Shown piece by piece: positions 16,725 through 24,933 of a stretch of DNA of 64,000 nucleotides. Location: the NCBI GenBank assembly GCA_963736685.1, contig CAVTPZ010000017.1, forward strand, positions 1 through 64,000, read 5' to 3'. This DNA is from DASUPK01 sp963736685. GTDB lineage: Bacteria; Actinomycetota; Thermoleophilia; Solirubrobacterales; 70-9. Made by a program: the position numbers and the translations under genes. Numbering within the stretch: the first letter of the stretch is position 1; every line of letters starts with the position of its first letter. The notes below the pieces were generated by a model. That model worked only from the letters and a program-made list of their open reading frames with translations, did no database searches and had not been told where the DNA came from.

Positions 16725-18166
16725 GCCTGCGCCGCCGGCTCGCCCTGCTCTCCGCGCTCGCCGTCGCGGTGACCGTGCTGCTGGCGTCGGCGCTCGTCTA
16801 CGTCCTGGTTCGCGACCGCCTCCGCAGCGACATCGACAACGACCTCCACCACCAGGCCGACGTCGTGACCCAGCGGGCGTCGCAGGCGGCGCCGGTGATC
16901 AACAGCTCGGCGCCGGGACCTGTGACCTTCGGCACGGGTGGGCCACCGCCCGTCCCGCCCAAGGCGAACGGCAAGCCGGCGAAGGGGGAGGAGCGAGGCG
17001 ACCGCGTCTTCCTGCAGCAGGCCGTACCGCCTCCAGGCCCGGGCGGAGCGCCGGCCCTCGCACAGGTGATCGGGCCGAACGGCGCGGTCGTCGCGGACCC
17101 GACCTCCCAGTACCGGCTGCCGGTTTCGAGCGCCGATCGGGAGCTCGCCACGAGCGGCGGAGCCGCGCAGTTCAGCGATGTCTCCGTCCAGGGGACGGAC
17201 CTGCGGGTGCTGACCCAGCCGATGGCCGCCGGCGGGGCGATCCAGGTGGCGCGCTCGCTCGAGGACACCAACCACACCCTCAACACGCTGATCATCATCC
17301 TGGCCGCCGTGAGCGCGGGTGGAATCGCGCTGGCCGCCGGGCTCGGGCCCGTCGTCGCGCGCACGGCGCTCGCTCCGGCGGGCGAGGTCTCCGACGCGGC
17401 CGAGGAGGTCGCCCGCACCCACGACCTGACCCACCGGATCGAGGTGCGGGGCGACGACGAGCTCGGCCGCCTGGCCGCCAGCTTCAACGAGATGCTCGCC
17501 GCGCTCGAGCGCTCCGAGTCGGCCCAGCGCCGGCTGGTCGCCGACGCCTCACACGAGCTGCGCACCCCGCTCGCCACGCTGCGGACCAACATCGAGACGC
17601 TCGGCCGCACCGAGAACCTCGACCCGGCGGAGCGCAAGCGCCTGGTCGCGGATCTGACCCAGGAGCTCGAGGAGATGACCGAGCTGGTCGGCGACGTGGT
17701 CGAGCTCGCCCGGGCGCCGGGGCAGGACGCGATCGCCCGTCAGGAGGTCGCGCTCGACGAGCTCACCCGTGACGCGATCGAGCGGGCGCAGCGCCGCGCG
17801 CGGGACATGAAGTTCGCCGAGGACCTCCACCCCACCCTGGTTGACGCCGACGCACAGCGGCTCGGGCGGGCGATCTCGAACATGCTCGACAACGCCTGCA
17901 AGTGGAGCCCGCCCGGAGGCGAGATCGAGGTGAAGGTCGCCGAGGGCCGGGTCACGGTCCGCGATCACGGGCCCGGCTTCCCCGCCGAGGACCTGGACAA
18001 GGTCTTCGACCGCTTCTGGCGCGCCGACGACGCACGCGGCAAGCCCGGCTCGGGCCTCGGGCTGGCGATCGTGCAGCGGGTGGCGGAGGAGCACGATGGC
18101 ACCGCTCGCGCCGCGAACGCCGAGGACGGCGGCGCGGTGGTCAGCCTCGAACTGCCTGAGATCTGA
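16721..18166 (+). CDS. Sensor histidine kinase, MprB-like
   Basis: A 481-residue membrane kinase paired with the preceding regulator. It has TM1 at residues about 7-27, an extracytoplasmic loop of about 130 residues with a Pro-rich segment, TM2 at about 187-210, HAMP (LAPAGEVSDAAEEVARTHDL), HisKA with DASHELRTPLATLRTNIETL, and an ATPase domain with N box MLDNACKWSPPGG, G1 VRDHGPGFP and G2 GKPGSGLGLAIVQRV. It probably senses an envelope signal and phosphorylates the regulator. It is convergent with the PucR-type gene, overlapping by 26 bases. Confidence 0.93.
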   Translation: MSLRRRLALLSALAVAVTVLLASALVYVLVRDRLRSDIDNDLHHQADVVTQRASQAAPVINSSAPGPVTFGTGGPPPVPPKANGKPAKGEERGDRVFLQQAVPPPGPGGAPALAQVIGPNGAVVADPTSQYRLPVSSADRELATSGGAAQFSDVSVQGTDLRVLTQPMAAGGAIQVARSLEDTNHTLNTLIIILAAVSAGGIALAAGLGPVVARTALAPAGEVSDAAEEVARTHDLTHRIEVRGDDELGRLAASFNEMLAALERSESAQRRLVADASHELRTPLATLRTNIETLGRTENLDPAERKRLVADLTQELEEMTELVGDVVELARAPGQDAIARQEVALDELTRDAIERAQRRARDMKFAEDLHPTLVDADAQRLGRAISNMLDNACKWSPPGGEIEVKVAEGRVTVRDHGPGFPAEDLDKVFDRFWRADDARGKPGSGLGLAIVQRVAEEHDGTARAANAEDGGAVVSLELPEI

Positions 18167-19309
18167 GCGCGAGCTCGAGCTCGAAGCGGGCGTCCGGGTC
18201 GCCCAGCTCGTCGCCGAAGAGCTCGCGCAGCCGGCCGAGCCGGTAGCGGATCGTCTGCGGGTGGAGATGGAGCGCCCGCGCCATCGCGGCCGCGTTGCCG
18301 CCGTGCTGGACGTAGGCGAGCGCCGTCTCCTCCATCCGCGCCCTGCCGGCCGGGGTGAGCTCGTCGAGCGGCGCCAGCCGCCTGGCCGCCAGCCGCTCGG
18401 CGAGCCCGCCGGACTCGAAGAGGAGCAGCTCGGGCAGGTGCCGGTCAGCATCGATCACGCCGTCAGCCTCGATCGCACCCGCCTGCGCCGCCCGCAGGGC
18501 CGCCGAGGCGATCGCCCACGCCCGGCCCAGCTCGGCCCGCGGCACGGTCGGGCCGAGCGCCGCCGTGACGTCGCGGGTCGCCCGCTCGAGCTCGGCGGCG
18601 CGACTCGCGTCCGCCGCGCCGGCGAGCAGCGGCGCAGCCGACACCGCCCACGCTCGCGACCAGCGCGTCCGCCGGGAGGCGGCGGCCGACCCGGGCGAGG
18701 TTCTCCTCCGCGACGGCGAGCGGAGCGGCGCTCCGCGCGAGCCTCCACCCGGCCGCCTGGGCCGCAGAGCGGATCTCGGGGTCGGGCGCCGGTGGATCGC
18801 GCAGCAGCAGGGCGAGCAGCTCGCGGCGGCGGACGCTGGCGCTCGCCCTCCTGCTCGCGCTGGGCCTGCGCGTAGCCCTCGACCGAGTCGGCCGAGAGCT
18901 CGTCGATGTAGGCGAAGATCGCCTCGGCCAGCAGGCCGAGCTCCTCGGGGTCGACCTTGGCGCGCCGAGCCGCGGCCGAGACGCGCCGCCAGGCGACCCG
19001 GGCGCCGACGCGGTAGGCGGACTGGAGCGAGTCGAGCGTCCGCCCCTCCCTGAACTCGGCCCGGCCCAGCCCCACATATACGTCGCGTCCGGACTCGCGG
19101 CCCGCGCCGGGATCTCGGATCAGGGCGACGAACTGGCGGAGCGCCTCGCTCACGCCCGTGCGGATCGCCACGCCGAAGGCGCCCTCGAGCGGCCGCGCGT
19201 ACTCGGGGACCTCGCGGCCGATCGTCTCCAGGATCTCCTCGGTCGCCTCGGGCAGCTCGGGCTCGATCGCGTCGGCCACGGCGGGCGGCAGCGCGTGCCA
19301 GGGCACCAC
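18141..19309 (-). CDS. PucR/CdaR-type transcriptional regulator (two frameshifts)
   Basis: Regulator of about 389 residues. The N-terminal half is helical (IGREVPEYARPLEGAFGVAI, LDSLQSAYRVGARVAWRRVS). The C-terminal HTH_30 domain is clear: GNAAAMARALHLHPQTIRYR followed by LGRLRELFGDELGDP. Frame changes near 18840 and 18650 are needed to join the halves (ASVRRRELLALLL and SAAPLLAGAADASRAAELER). The GTG at 19309 is the first possible start; a REP-like palindrome lies directly upstream of it. PucR-type proteins activate purine, sugar-acid or other catabolic genes; the target here is unknown. Confidence 0.8.
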
Positions 19310-19343
19310 GGGGTCAGACCCCTTAATGAAGGGGTCTGACCCC
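19310..19343. repeat. Paired REP-like palindrome GGGGTCWGACCCC
   Basis: GGGGTCAGACCCC (19310-19322) and GGGGTCTGACCCC (19331-19343) are two near-perfect palindromes separated by eight bases and themselves inverted to each other. They sit between the PucR-type gene start and the desaturase gene, followed by CCCCTTGGGG and a T6 run (19352-19357). Palindromes of this sequence resemble dispersed REP elements mobilised by IS200-like RAYT transposases. No transposase is present in the window. Confidence 0.6.
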
Positions 19344-19428
19344 TTGGGGAGTTTTTTGTCATTTAGGCTGACAAGACTTTGGTCGAAAGAGTTGGGATTC
19401 AGGCTAACTCTTTGTGCGGTCGCCTGCC

Positions 19429-19434
19429 TACGCT
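19429..19434 (+). promoter_or_regulatory. -10 element TACGCT for leaderless desaturase mRNA
   Basis: TACGCT ends six bases before the ATG at 19441, matching the leaderless spacing seen elsewhere in the window; there is no Shine-Dalgarno sequence and no clear -35 element. Confidence 0.45.
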
Positions 19435-19440
19435 GCTCAC

Positions 19441-20344
19441 ATGACGCGCGCCAGCAAGGTCGTGAACCTCGGCGCCATGGTGGTGCCCTTCGTGGCCACC
19501 CTGGCGGCGATCGTGCTGCTCTGGGGCAGCGTCGTCAGCTGGCATGACCTGGTCCTGTTCGCCGTGATGTACGTGCTCACCGCGGCCGGGATCACGGTCG
19601 GCTTCCACCGGATGCTCACCCACCGCTCCTTCCGCACCCACAAGCCGACCGAGTACGTCTTCGCTTCCCTGGGCTCGATGGCGGTGCAGGGCCCGGTGAT
19701 CGCCTGGGTCGCCGACCACCGCAAGCACCACGCGCACACCGACGTCGAGGGCGATCCGCACAGCCCGCACGTGGGCCACGGCGACGGCGTGGTCGGGCGT
19801 CTTCCGCGGCCTCTGGCACGCGCACATGGGCTGGCTCCTCTCCGAGCACGGCCGCGCCGACTGGAAGAAATACGCGCCGGATCTCTACGAGGACCGGGGC
19901 ATGCGGCTGATCAACCGGCGCTTCGTGACGCTCGTGTTTCTCGGGCTCGGCATCCCGGCACTGGCCGGCTACCTGATCACCGGCACGCTGCTCGGTGCCG
20001 CGACCGGCCTGCTCTGGGGCGGACTCGTCCGGGTCTTCTTCGTCCACCACGTCACCTGGAGCGTCAACTCGGTCTGCCACTTCCTGGGATCCCGCCGCTT
20101 CGAGGTCGACGACCACTCCACCAACGTCTTCTGGCTCGCCCTCCCGTCACTCGGCGAGTCCTGGCACCACAACCACCACGCCTTTCCTCGCTCGGCCGTG
20201 CACGGGCTGCGTCGCTGGGAGCTCGACCCCTCCGCCCTGCTGATCGCCGGCATGGAGCGGGTCGGCCTCGCCTGGAACGTGATTCGCATCGCGCCCGAGC
20301 GACAGGCGGCGAAGGCCGTCGGCGAAGCTCAAGTCGTTTCTTAG
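19441..20344 (+). CDS. Membrane fatty-acid (acyl-CoA delta-9 type) desaturase (one frameshift)
   Basis: Integral membrane di-iron desaturase of about 300 residues. The three His boxes are GFHRMLTHRSF (HxxxxH), ADHRKHHAHTD (HxxHH) and SWHHNHHAFPRSA (HxxHH), plus the GDPHSPH segment typical of acyl-CoA delta-9 desaturases. Four hydrophobic segments flank the boxes. A single frame change near 19798 separates GHGDGVVG from VFRGLWHAHMGWLLSE. The product would introduce a cis double bond into saturated acyl chains, adjusting membrane fluidity. Electron donor not encoded nearby. Confidence 0.88.
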
Positions 20345-20366
20345 CCGAGTCTCAGCCTCCTCTCAT
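20338..20366 (+). promoter_or_regulatory. Triple 11-bp direct repeat, MprA-like box
   Basis: TTCTTAG (20338-20344), GTCTCAG (20349-20355) and CTCTCAT (20360-20366) repeat with an exact 11-bp period about 62 bp before the exported-protein gene at 20429. The first two match the box in front of the response-regulator gene at 16010, suggesting the same regulator. Confidence 0.5.
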
Positions 20367-20428
20367 ACCCGCGTGGCTTGATGGTCGTCGAGCCCGGTTG
20401 ATCCGGGAAGCGACGGACAGGAGTGGAG

Positions 20429-20968
20429 ATGGAAAAGAAGAGGAAGCGAGGACTGACCATCAGGCTCGGTCCCCTCGGGTTGTCGCTGCTGGCGGCGTGC
20501 ATCACCGCGGTCGGCGTGGCCGCGGTCTCGATGGCGGCCGACGGCAACGGCGGCAGCTCGGGTAACGGAGGCAACTCGTTCACGGCCCAGGCCCCTCCGC
20601 CCGGCGGCGGTCCCGGGGTGATGACCTTCCGCGCCCCCGATCTCTCTGCCGCCGACAGGCAGAAGATGGAGGACTTCCGGAAGTGCATGGAGGACAACGG
20701 TGCCCCCGCGCCCCCGGATCCGAGCAACATCGATCCGAGCAATCCGCCGAAGCCGCCGAGCGCGGCCGACCGGGACAAGATCCAGAAGGCCTATGAGGCC
20801 TGCAAGGACAAGCTCCCGACCGACATGCAGCACGCCGGACCTCCCGGCATCGGCACGGGCAAGTGCGGCCCACCGCCGGGCGCCCCGCCCCTGCAGGGTC
20901 AGCAGCAGAACCAGAACCAGGATCAGAGCAACAGCTCGGGCACCGGCTCGAGCGGCTCCAGCTCCTGA
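20429..20968 (+). CDS. Exported low-complexity protein of unknown function
   Basis: A 179-residue protein with a basic start (MEKKRKRG), one hydrophobic segment that could be a signal anchor (SLLAACITAVGVAAVSMAA), a Gly/Asn/Pro-rich linker, and a small domain with two similar helices: LSAADRQKMEDFRKCMEDNG and PSAADRDKIQKAYEACKDKL, each with one Cys. The C-terminus is a Gln/Asn/Ser tail. ATG 20429 follows an AGGAG site five bases upstream. Preceded by the MprA-like triple box, so probably part of the envelope response of the neighbouring two-component system. Confidence 0.7.
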   Translation: MEKKRKRGLTIRLGPLGLSLLAACITAVGVAAVSMAADGNGGSSGNGGNSFTAQAPPPGGGPGVMTFRAPDLSAADRQKMEDFRKCMEDNGAPAPPDPSNIDPSNPPKPPSAADRDKIQKAYEACKDKLPTDMQHAGPPGIGTGKCGPPPGAPPLQGQQQNQNQDQSNSSGTGSSGSSS

Positions 20969-21023
20969 CCAAGACTCGTCCGAACACAATCCGGCGTCAT
21001 CGAGGCGCCTCCATAACCCCCAG

Positions 21024-21060
21024 CGAGCGGGCCCCTCTGAGCGGGGCCCGTTCGTCTTGC
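21024..21060. terminator. Bidirectional transcription terminator hairpin
   Basis: A GC-rich stem of about 12 bp (21024-21035 with 21043-21054, core CGGGCCCC/GGGGCCCG, one G-U pair) with a seven-base loop and a short T-rich tail (TTCGTCTT). It lies between the convergent ends of the exported protein gene (20968) and the NTF2-like gene (21065). Confidence 0.75.
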
Positions 21061-21064
21061 ACGC

Positions 21065-21526
21065 TTACACGGGCAGGTCCACCGATTCCAGCGCCGCCGA
21101 CGGCTCGGAGTAGGCGGTCAGGCTCGCCACCTTGCGGTCGCGTTGCTCGAGGACGTGGGCCAGCGGGACGTCGAGCTCGTCGCCGGTCTCCTTCTCGGTG
21201 ATCTGCAGCCGGCCCAGGACGACCCAGCGCCCGTCGGCGGCGGCGCGCAGGCCCTCGGGCTTGAAGCTGTCCGACTCGAACAGCTTCTCCATGTCGCTGC
21301 GCCAGTTCGCGAAGCCGCGTATCCCCTTGTAGGCCTTGCCGTCGATGAAGACGGTTTCCATGCGAATTTGGAAGTCAGGGTGCAGCAGAGCCTCAAGTCC
21401 GGCCCCTCCCCGGTCGAATTCGTCATATATGCGCCTCACCGCGTCAAGCGCAGTGCCGGTATCGGCCTCTTCCATCGCCGCGTTGAATTGACGTTCGAGC
21501 GTCTCGACGTCGTGCTGGTCGTACAT
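21065..21526 (-). CDS. NTF2-like protein
   Basis: A 153-residue NTF2-like cone-fold protein: VETLERQFNAAMEEAD helix, VRRIYDEFDRGG, LLHPDFQIRMETVFIDGKAY, YKGIRGFANWRSDMEKLF, and strands LRAAADGRWVVLGRLQITEK and VPLAHVLEQRDRKVASLTAY. Substrate unknown. ATG 21526 (MYDQHDVET) is preferred; an ATG at 21571 would add 15 residues without domain character. It is divergent from the GGDEF-EAL gene, about 90 bases away. Confidence 0.75.
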   Translation of the reverse strand: MYDQHDVETLERQFNAAMEEADTGTALDAVRRIYDEFDRGGAGLEALLHPDFQIRMETVFIDGKAYKGIRGFANWRSDMEKLFESDSFKPEGLRAAADGRWVVLGRLQITEKETGDELDVPLAHVLEQRDRKVASLTAYSEPSAALESVDLPV

Positions 21527-21618
21527 TTGCTGGCCCTCAGTATCTCCCCAGTAGTGCGGATGTCGCGGCACGGCCGCTCGGGGAAGCTATCGGAGCCATC
21601 GCGAAGGCAACTTCTAGC

Positions 21619-24031
21619 GTGATGAGGGGAAGAGCGCCGGCGGGAGCCGGAGACGTCGCCGAACAGGAAATCCGCAGCCGATTGGACTCCATCGGCGTCG
21701 GCATCTGGGTGACGGTCATCGTCTGCCTCGGCGCAGGCGCCTACGCACTGCACACCTGGAGCGGGCCCCACCGCGACCTGATCCTCGTCGCGACCGCCCT
21801 CGGCCTGCTCAGCGTTCCCGTGCTCATGGCGCTCCCCGGCGAGCGCATCGTGCGCAGCCGCTATGCGGATCTCTTCTTCATCGGCTGGTCGCTAAGCGAC
21901 ATCCTGCTGATCGGGGCCATCGCCGGGCTCGACGGCGGATCGACCAGCCCATACGTCCTGCTCCTGGTCCTTCCCTACCTCTTCGCGGCGCTCTCCTACA
22001 CGCCTCGAGCGATCGCCGTGGTCGGGCTCGCGGACCTGGTGGCCCTGGCGGTTCTCGCCTTCGTGGTCGGGGGCGGCCTGCCCCTCGACGGCTTCGGCCT
22101 GTTCGCGATGGTCTGCGTCGGCCTGCTGGGCACCTGGGAGGCCCGCAACCTGACGAGGCAGCGCAACACCCTCAGCGAGACGGCCGCCGCGCGGGCGCTC
22201 AGCGAGGAGACCAGCCGCAGGCTGACCCGTCAGCAGATGGCAGTGGCGCAGTTCGGCCAGCTCGCGCTCGAGGGCACGGACATCGACGCGCTCACCGATG
22301 AGGCCACGGCGCTCATGGAGCGGGTGCTCGACATCGACATCGGCGGCGTCCTCAAGCTGCTGCCGGGCGGTGACGAGCTGCTCTTGATCTCAGGGGTTGG
22401 CCTCGTGGCCGAGGACGTCGGGAAAGGCGCGGGTTCCCACGGGCCACGAATCGCAGTCCGGCTACGCGCTCGCCACCGGACAGCCGGTCGTGGTCGACGA
22501 TTGGCAGACCGAGACCCGCTTCCGCGAGTCGAAGCTGCAGGTGGACTCGGAGATGCGCAGCGCGGCCGCGGTGTTGATCAAGGCCAAGGGGGACCCCTAT
22601 GGAGTCCTCGGGGTCGGCTCGCGGATCCCCAACAGCTTCACCCAGGACGAGGTCTCCTTCATGCAGTCGATCGCGAACGTGCTCGCCAACGGCATCGAGC
22701 GGAGGCGAAACGAGGACCGGACCCAGCACGAGGCGCTGCACGACCCGCTCACCGGGCTCCCCAACCGCAACCTGTTCCTCGACCGGCTTCAGCACGCCCT
22801 CTCGGTGGCGGCGCGACGCCAGACCGCGGTCGCGGTGCTCTTCCTCGATCTCGACCAGTTCAAGCTCGTCAACGACAGCCTCGGGCACGCGGCCGGCGAC
22901 GAGCTCCTCGCCGCGGTGGCGCCCCGGATCGAGGAGGCCCTCCGGCCGGGAGACACGGTCGCGCGCTTCGGCGGCGACGAGTTCGCCGTGCTGGCCGAGG
23001 ACATCGGGAACGAGCGCGGGGCGACGCGCATCGCCGAGCGCATCGCCGAGGTACTCACCCAGCCCTTCATCCTGCGCGAGCGGGAGCACTTCGTGAGCGC
23101 CAGCGTCGGCATCGCCATCGGCGCGGGCCAGGAGCCCCCCGAGGCGCTGATCCGCGACGCCGACTCGGCCCTCTACCGCGCCAAGGAGCGCGGGCGCGGC
23201 GGATACGAGATCTTCGACGAGGTCATGCGCTCCCGCGTGATCGAGCACATGCAGATCGAGAACGACCTGCGGCGCGCGATCCAGCGCGGGGAGCTCGAGC
23301 TCCACTACCAGCCGGTGATCAAGCTCGGCGACGGATCGATCGTCGCCCTCGAGGCGCTGCTGCGCTGGCGCCATCCCGAACGCGGGCTAGTCGGCCCGGT
23401 CGGCTTCATCCCGGTCGCCGAGGAGTCCCGGCTGATCGTGCCGATCGGGCGCTGGGTGATCGAGCAGGCCTGCCGGCAGGCGGCCGCGTGGCAGCAGCTC
23501 CAGCCCGACTCGGCGCCGATCTCGATCGCGGTCAACCTCTCGGCGCGCCAGATCGCCGACCCGGATCTGCTCTCCCACATCGAGGGCTCTGTGCGGGCGA
23601 ACCGAATCGATCCGTCCAGCCTCTGGCTCGAGCTGACCGAGACCACGCTGCTCGATGACACCGAGTTCGTCGAGCGGACCCTCGAGTCGCTCAAGGGCCT
23701 CGGGGTGCGGCTGGTCCTGGACGACTTCGGCGTGGGCTTCTCATCCCTCGGCTATCTGAAGCGCCTGCCCCTCTCGATGATCAAGCTCGATCGCAGCTTC
23801 GTCGAGAACCTCGCGGAGGGCTCGCACGACGCCGCGATCGTCCGGGCGGTCAACGAGATGGCCGACACGATCGGCATCGGCGTGGTCGCCGAGGGCGTGG
23901 AGACCGAGCAGCAGGTGCGGATGGCGAGCGCGCTCGGCTGCGGCTTCGCCCAGGGCTTCCACTTCTCCGAGCCGGTTCCGGTGTCGCACGTCGAGGATCT
24001 GCTCGGGCGGCCGATGCCGACCTTCACCTGA
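21619..24031 (+). CDS. Membrane GGDEF-GAF-EAL cyclic-di-GMP protein (one frameshift)
   Basis: A protein of about 800 residues: five to six N-terminal TM helices, a GAF-like region (about residues 190-360), a GGDEF domain and an EAL domain. The GGDEF signature is intact (ARFGGDEFAVL) with an RxxD inhibitory site (RPGD) five residues upstream. The EAL domain has EALLRW, NLSARQ, DDFGVGFSSLGYLKRL and EGVETE, so phosphodiesterase residues also look intact. One frame change near 22430 falls inside the GAF-like part. GTG 21619 and ATG 21622 are alternative starts. It should make and/or degrade c-di-GMP at the membrane. Confidence 0.9.
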
Positions 24032-24058
24032 TCCGCCGGTTACGCGAGACTCACGGAT

Positions 24059-24487
24059 GTGGGAAGCCCCGGCTTTTGGGATCGGACTCTGGCGAGACTT
24101 CGCGCGCGCAGCCTCGACGAACGTCTGCTCTCCGGTGATCGTCCCGATGGAAGCAGGCTGGCAAAGGCACGAAGCGCTGAGCTTCTCGATCCCAATTACC
24201 GCAAAGAGGTCGCCCGGGCGCTCAGGGAGATGCTCGATGCGGCCGAGCACGCCAGGAAGAACTTCATGAGGGCGCAGATCTTTCTCAGGGAGTTCGACCT
24301 GGTCCAGTCTCGGGCCGCAATCCGAGATCTCGCCGACGTGCTCGAGGGGAACGCACCCGTGAACCCGCGCGGGGTGATCCTGGCCGACCGGCTGGTGCGC
24401 GACGGCGACTCCCCCGTGTTCTTGGGATCCAATGGAAGCGTGAAGGCGGCGGTCAGCAGAGCACGCTCCGCACTTGACCTCGGCTAG
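24059..24487 (+). CDS. Unnamed small protein family, member 1 of 3
   Basis: A 142-residue soluble, helical, charged protein of no family I can name. Three parts are recognisable: an N-terminal LDERLLSGDRP...LAKARSAELL block, an RKEVARALREMLDAAE helix, and a C-terminal PVNPRGVILADRLVRDGDSP motif followed by a helix (LKAAVSRARSAL-like). The same order of motifs occurs in the proteins at 41238-41735 and 46363-46806 beside the kdp genes. GTG 24059 gives the frame. It lies between the GGDEF-EAL and STAS genes. Function unknown. Confidence 0.65.
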   Translation: MGSPGFWDRTLARLRARSLDERLLSGDRPDGSRLAKARSAELLDPNYRKEVARALREMLDAAEHARKNFMRAQIFLREFDLVQSRAAIRDLADVLEGNAPVNPRGVILADRLVRDGDSPVFLGSNGSVKAAVSRARSALDLG

Positions 24488-24548
24488 TGGCACGAACTCC
24501 ACGCGAGTACCATGTGATTTCACCTAGTTGTTGGCCTAGGGGGAACGC

Positions 24549-24929
24549 ATGTCGGCAACTCCAAGCGCAGACATTCCGCAGTTCGAGATCAACTCTGGGC
24601 CCGGTCCCGGGCGGGTCCGGGTGGTACGTGTTGCGGGCGAGGTCGACATGTCCCACGAGGAGGAGCTACGCGGAGAGCTTCGCACGGCTGTCGCCGCCGA
24701 CTCGGCCGGGATCGTGGTCGATCTGACCGAATGCGAGTTCATCGACTCGAGCGGTGTCCGGGCACTGCTGCTGTCGCGAGAGGCTCAGAACTCGGACGAA
24801 GGATCCGAGCACCTGGCAGTGGCGGCCTCCAGCGAGCAGATCCTTCGCATCCTCACCGTGATGGGCATCGACCGGGTGATTCCCATTCGGCCGACGGTCG
24901 AGCAAGCCGCATCGGCGATCACCGGCTGA
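24549..24929 (+). CDS. STAS-domain anti-sigma factor antagonist
   Basis: A 126-residue STAS-domain protein of the SpoIIAA/RsbV type. The landmarks are VVRVAGEVDMSHEEELRGEL, IVVDLTECEFIDSSGVRALL (the phosphorylatable Ser pair follows FID) and the later strand LAVAASSEQILRILTVMGID. In this group the unphosphorylated form binds an anti-sigma factor kinase and releases a sigma factor. No partner kinase or sigma gene lies next to it. It ends five bases before the cNMP/CBS/DUF294 gene and is probably co-transcribed with it. Confidence 0.88.
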   Translation: MSATPSADIPQFEINSGPGPGRVRVVRVAGEVDMSHEEELRGELRTAVAADSAGIVVDLTECEFIDSSGVRALLLSREAQNSDEGSEHLAVAASSEQILRILTVMGIDRVIPIRPTVEQAASAITG

Positions 24930-24933
24930 CCTG

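Noticed and set aside
19340..19357. CCCCTTGGGG stem followed by T6 as an intrinsic terminator
   Set aside because: No gene reads into it on the plus strand: it lies between divergent gene starts, so it is more likely part of the REP-like repeat.
20341..20565. Continuation of the plus-strand frame after the desaturase His boxes into the exported protein gene
   Set aside because: Only the segment with His boxes belongs to the desaturase; the rest is an out-of-frame reading created by the frame change at about 19798.
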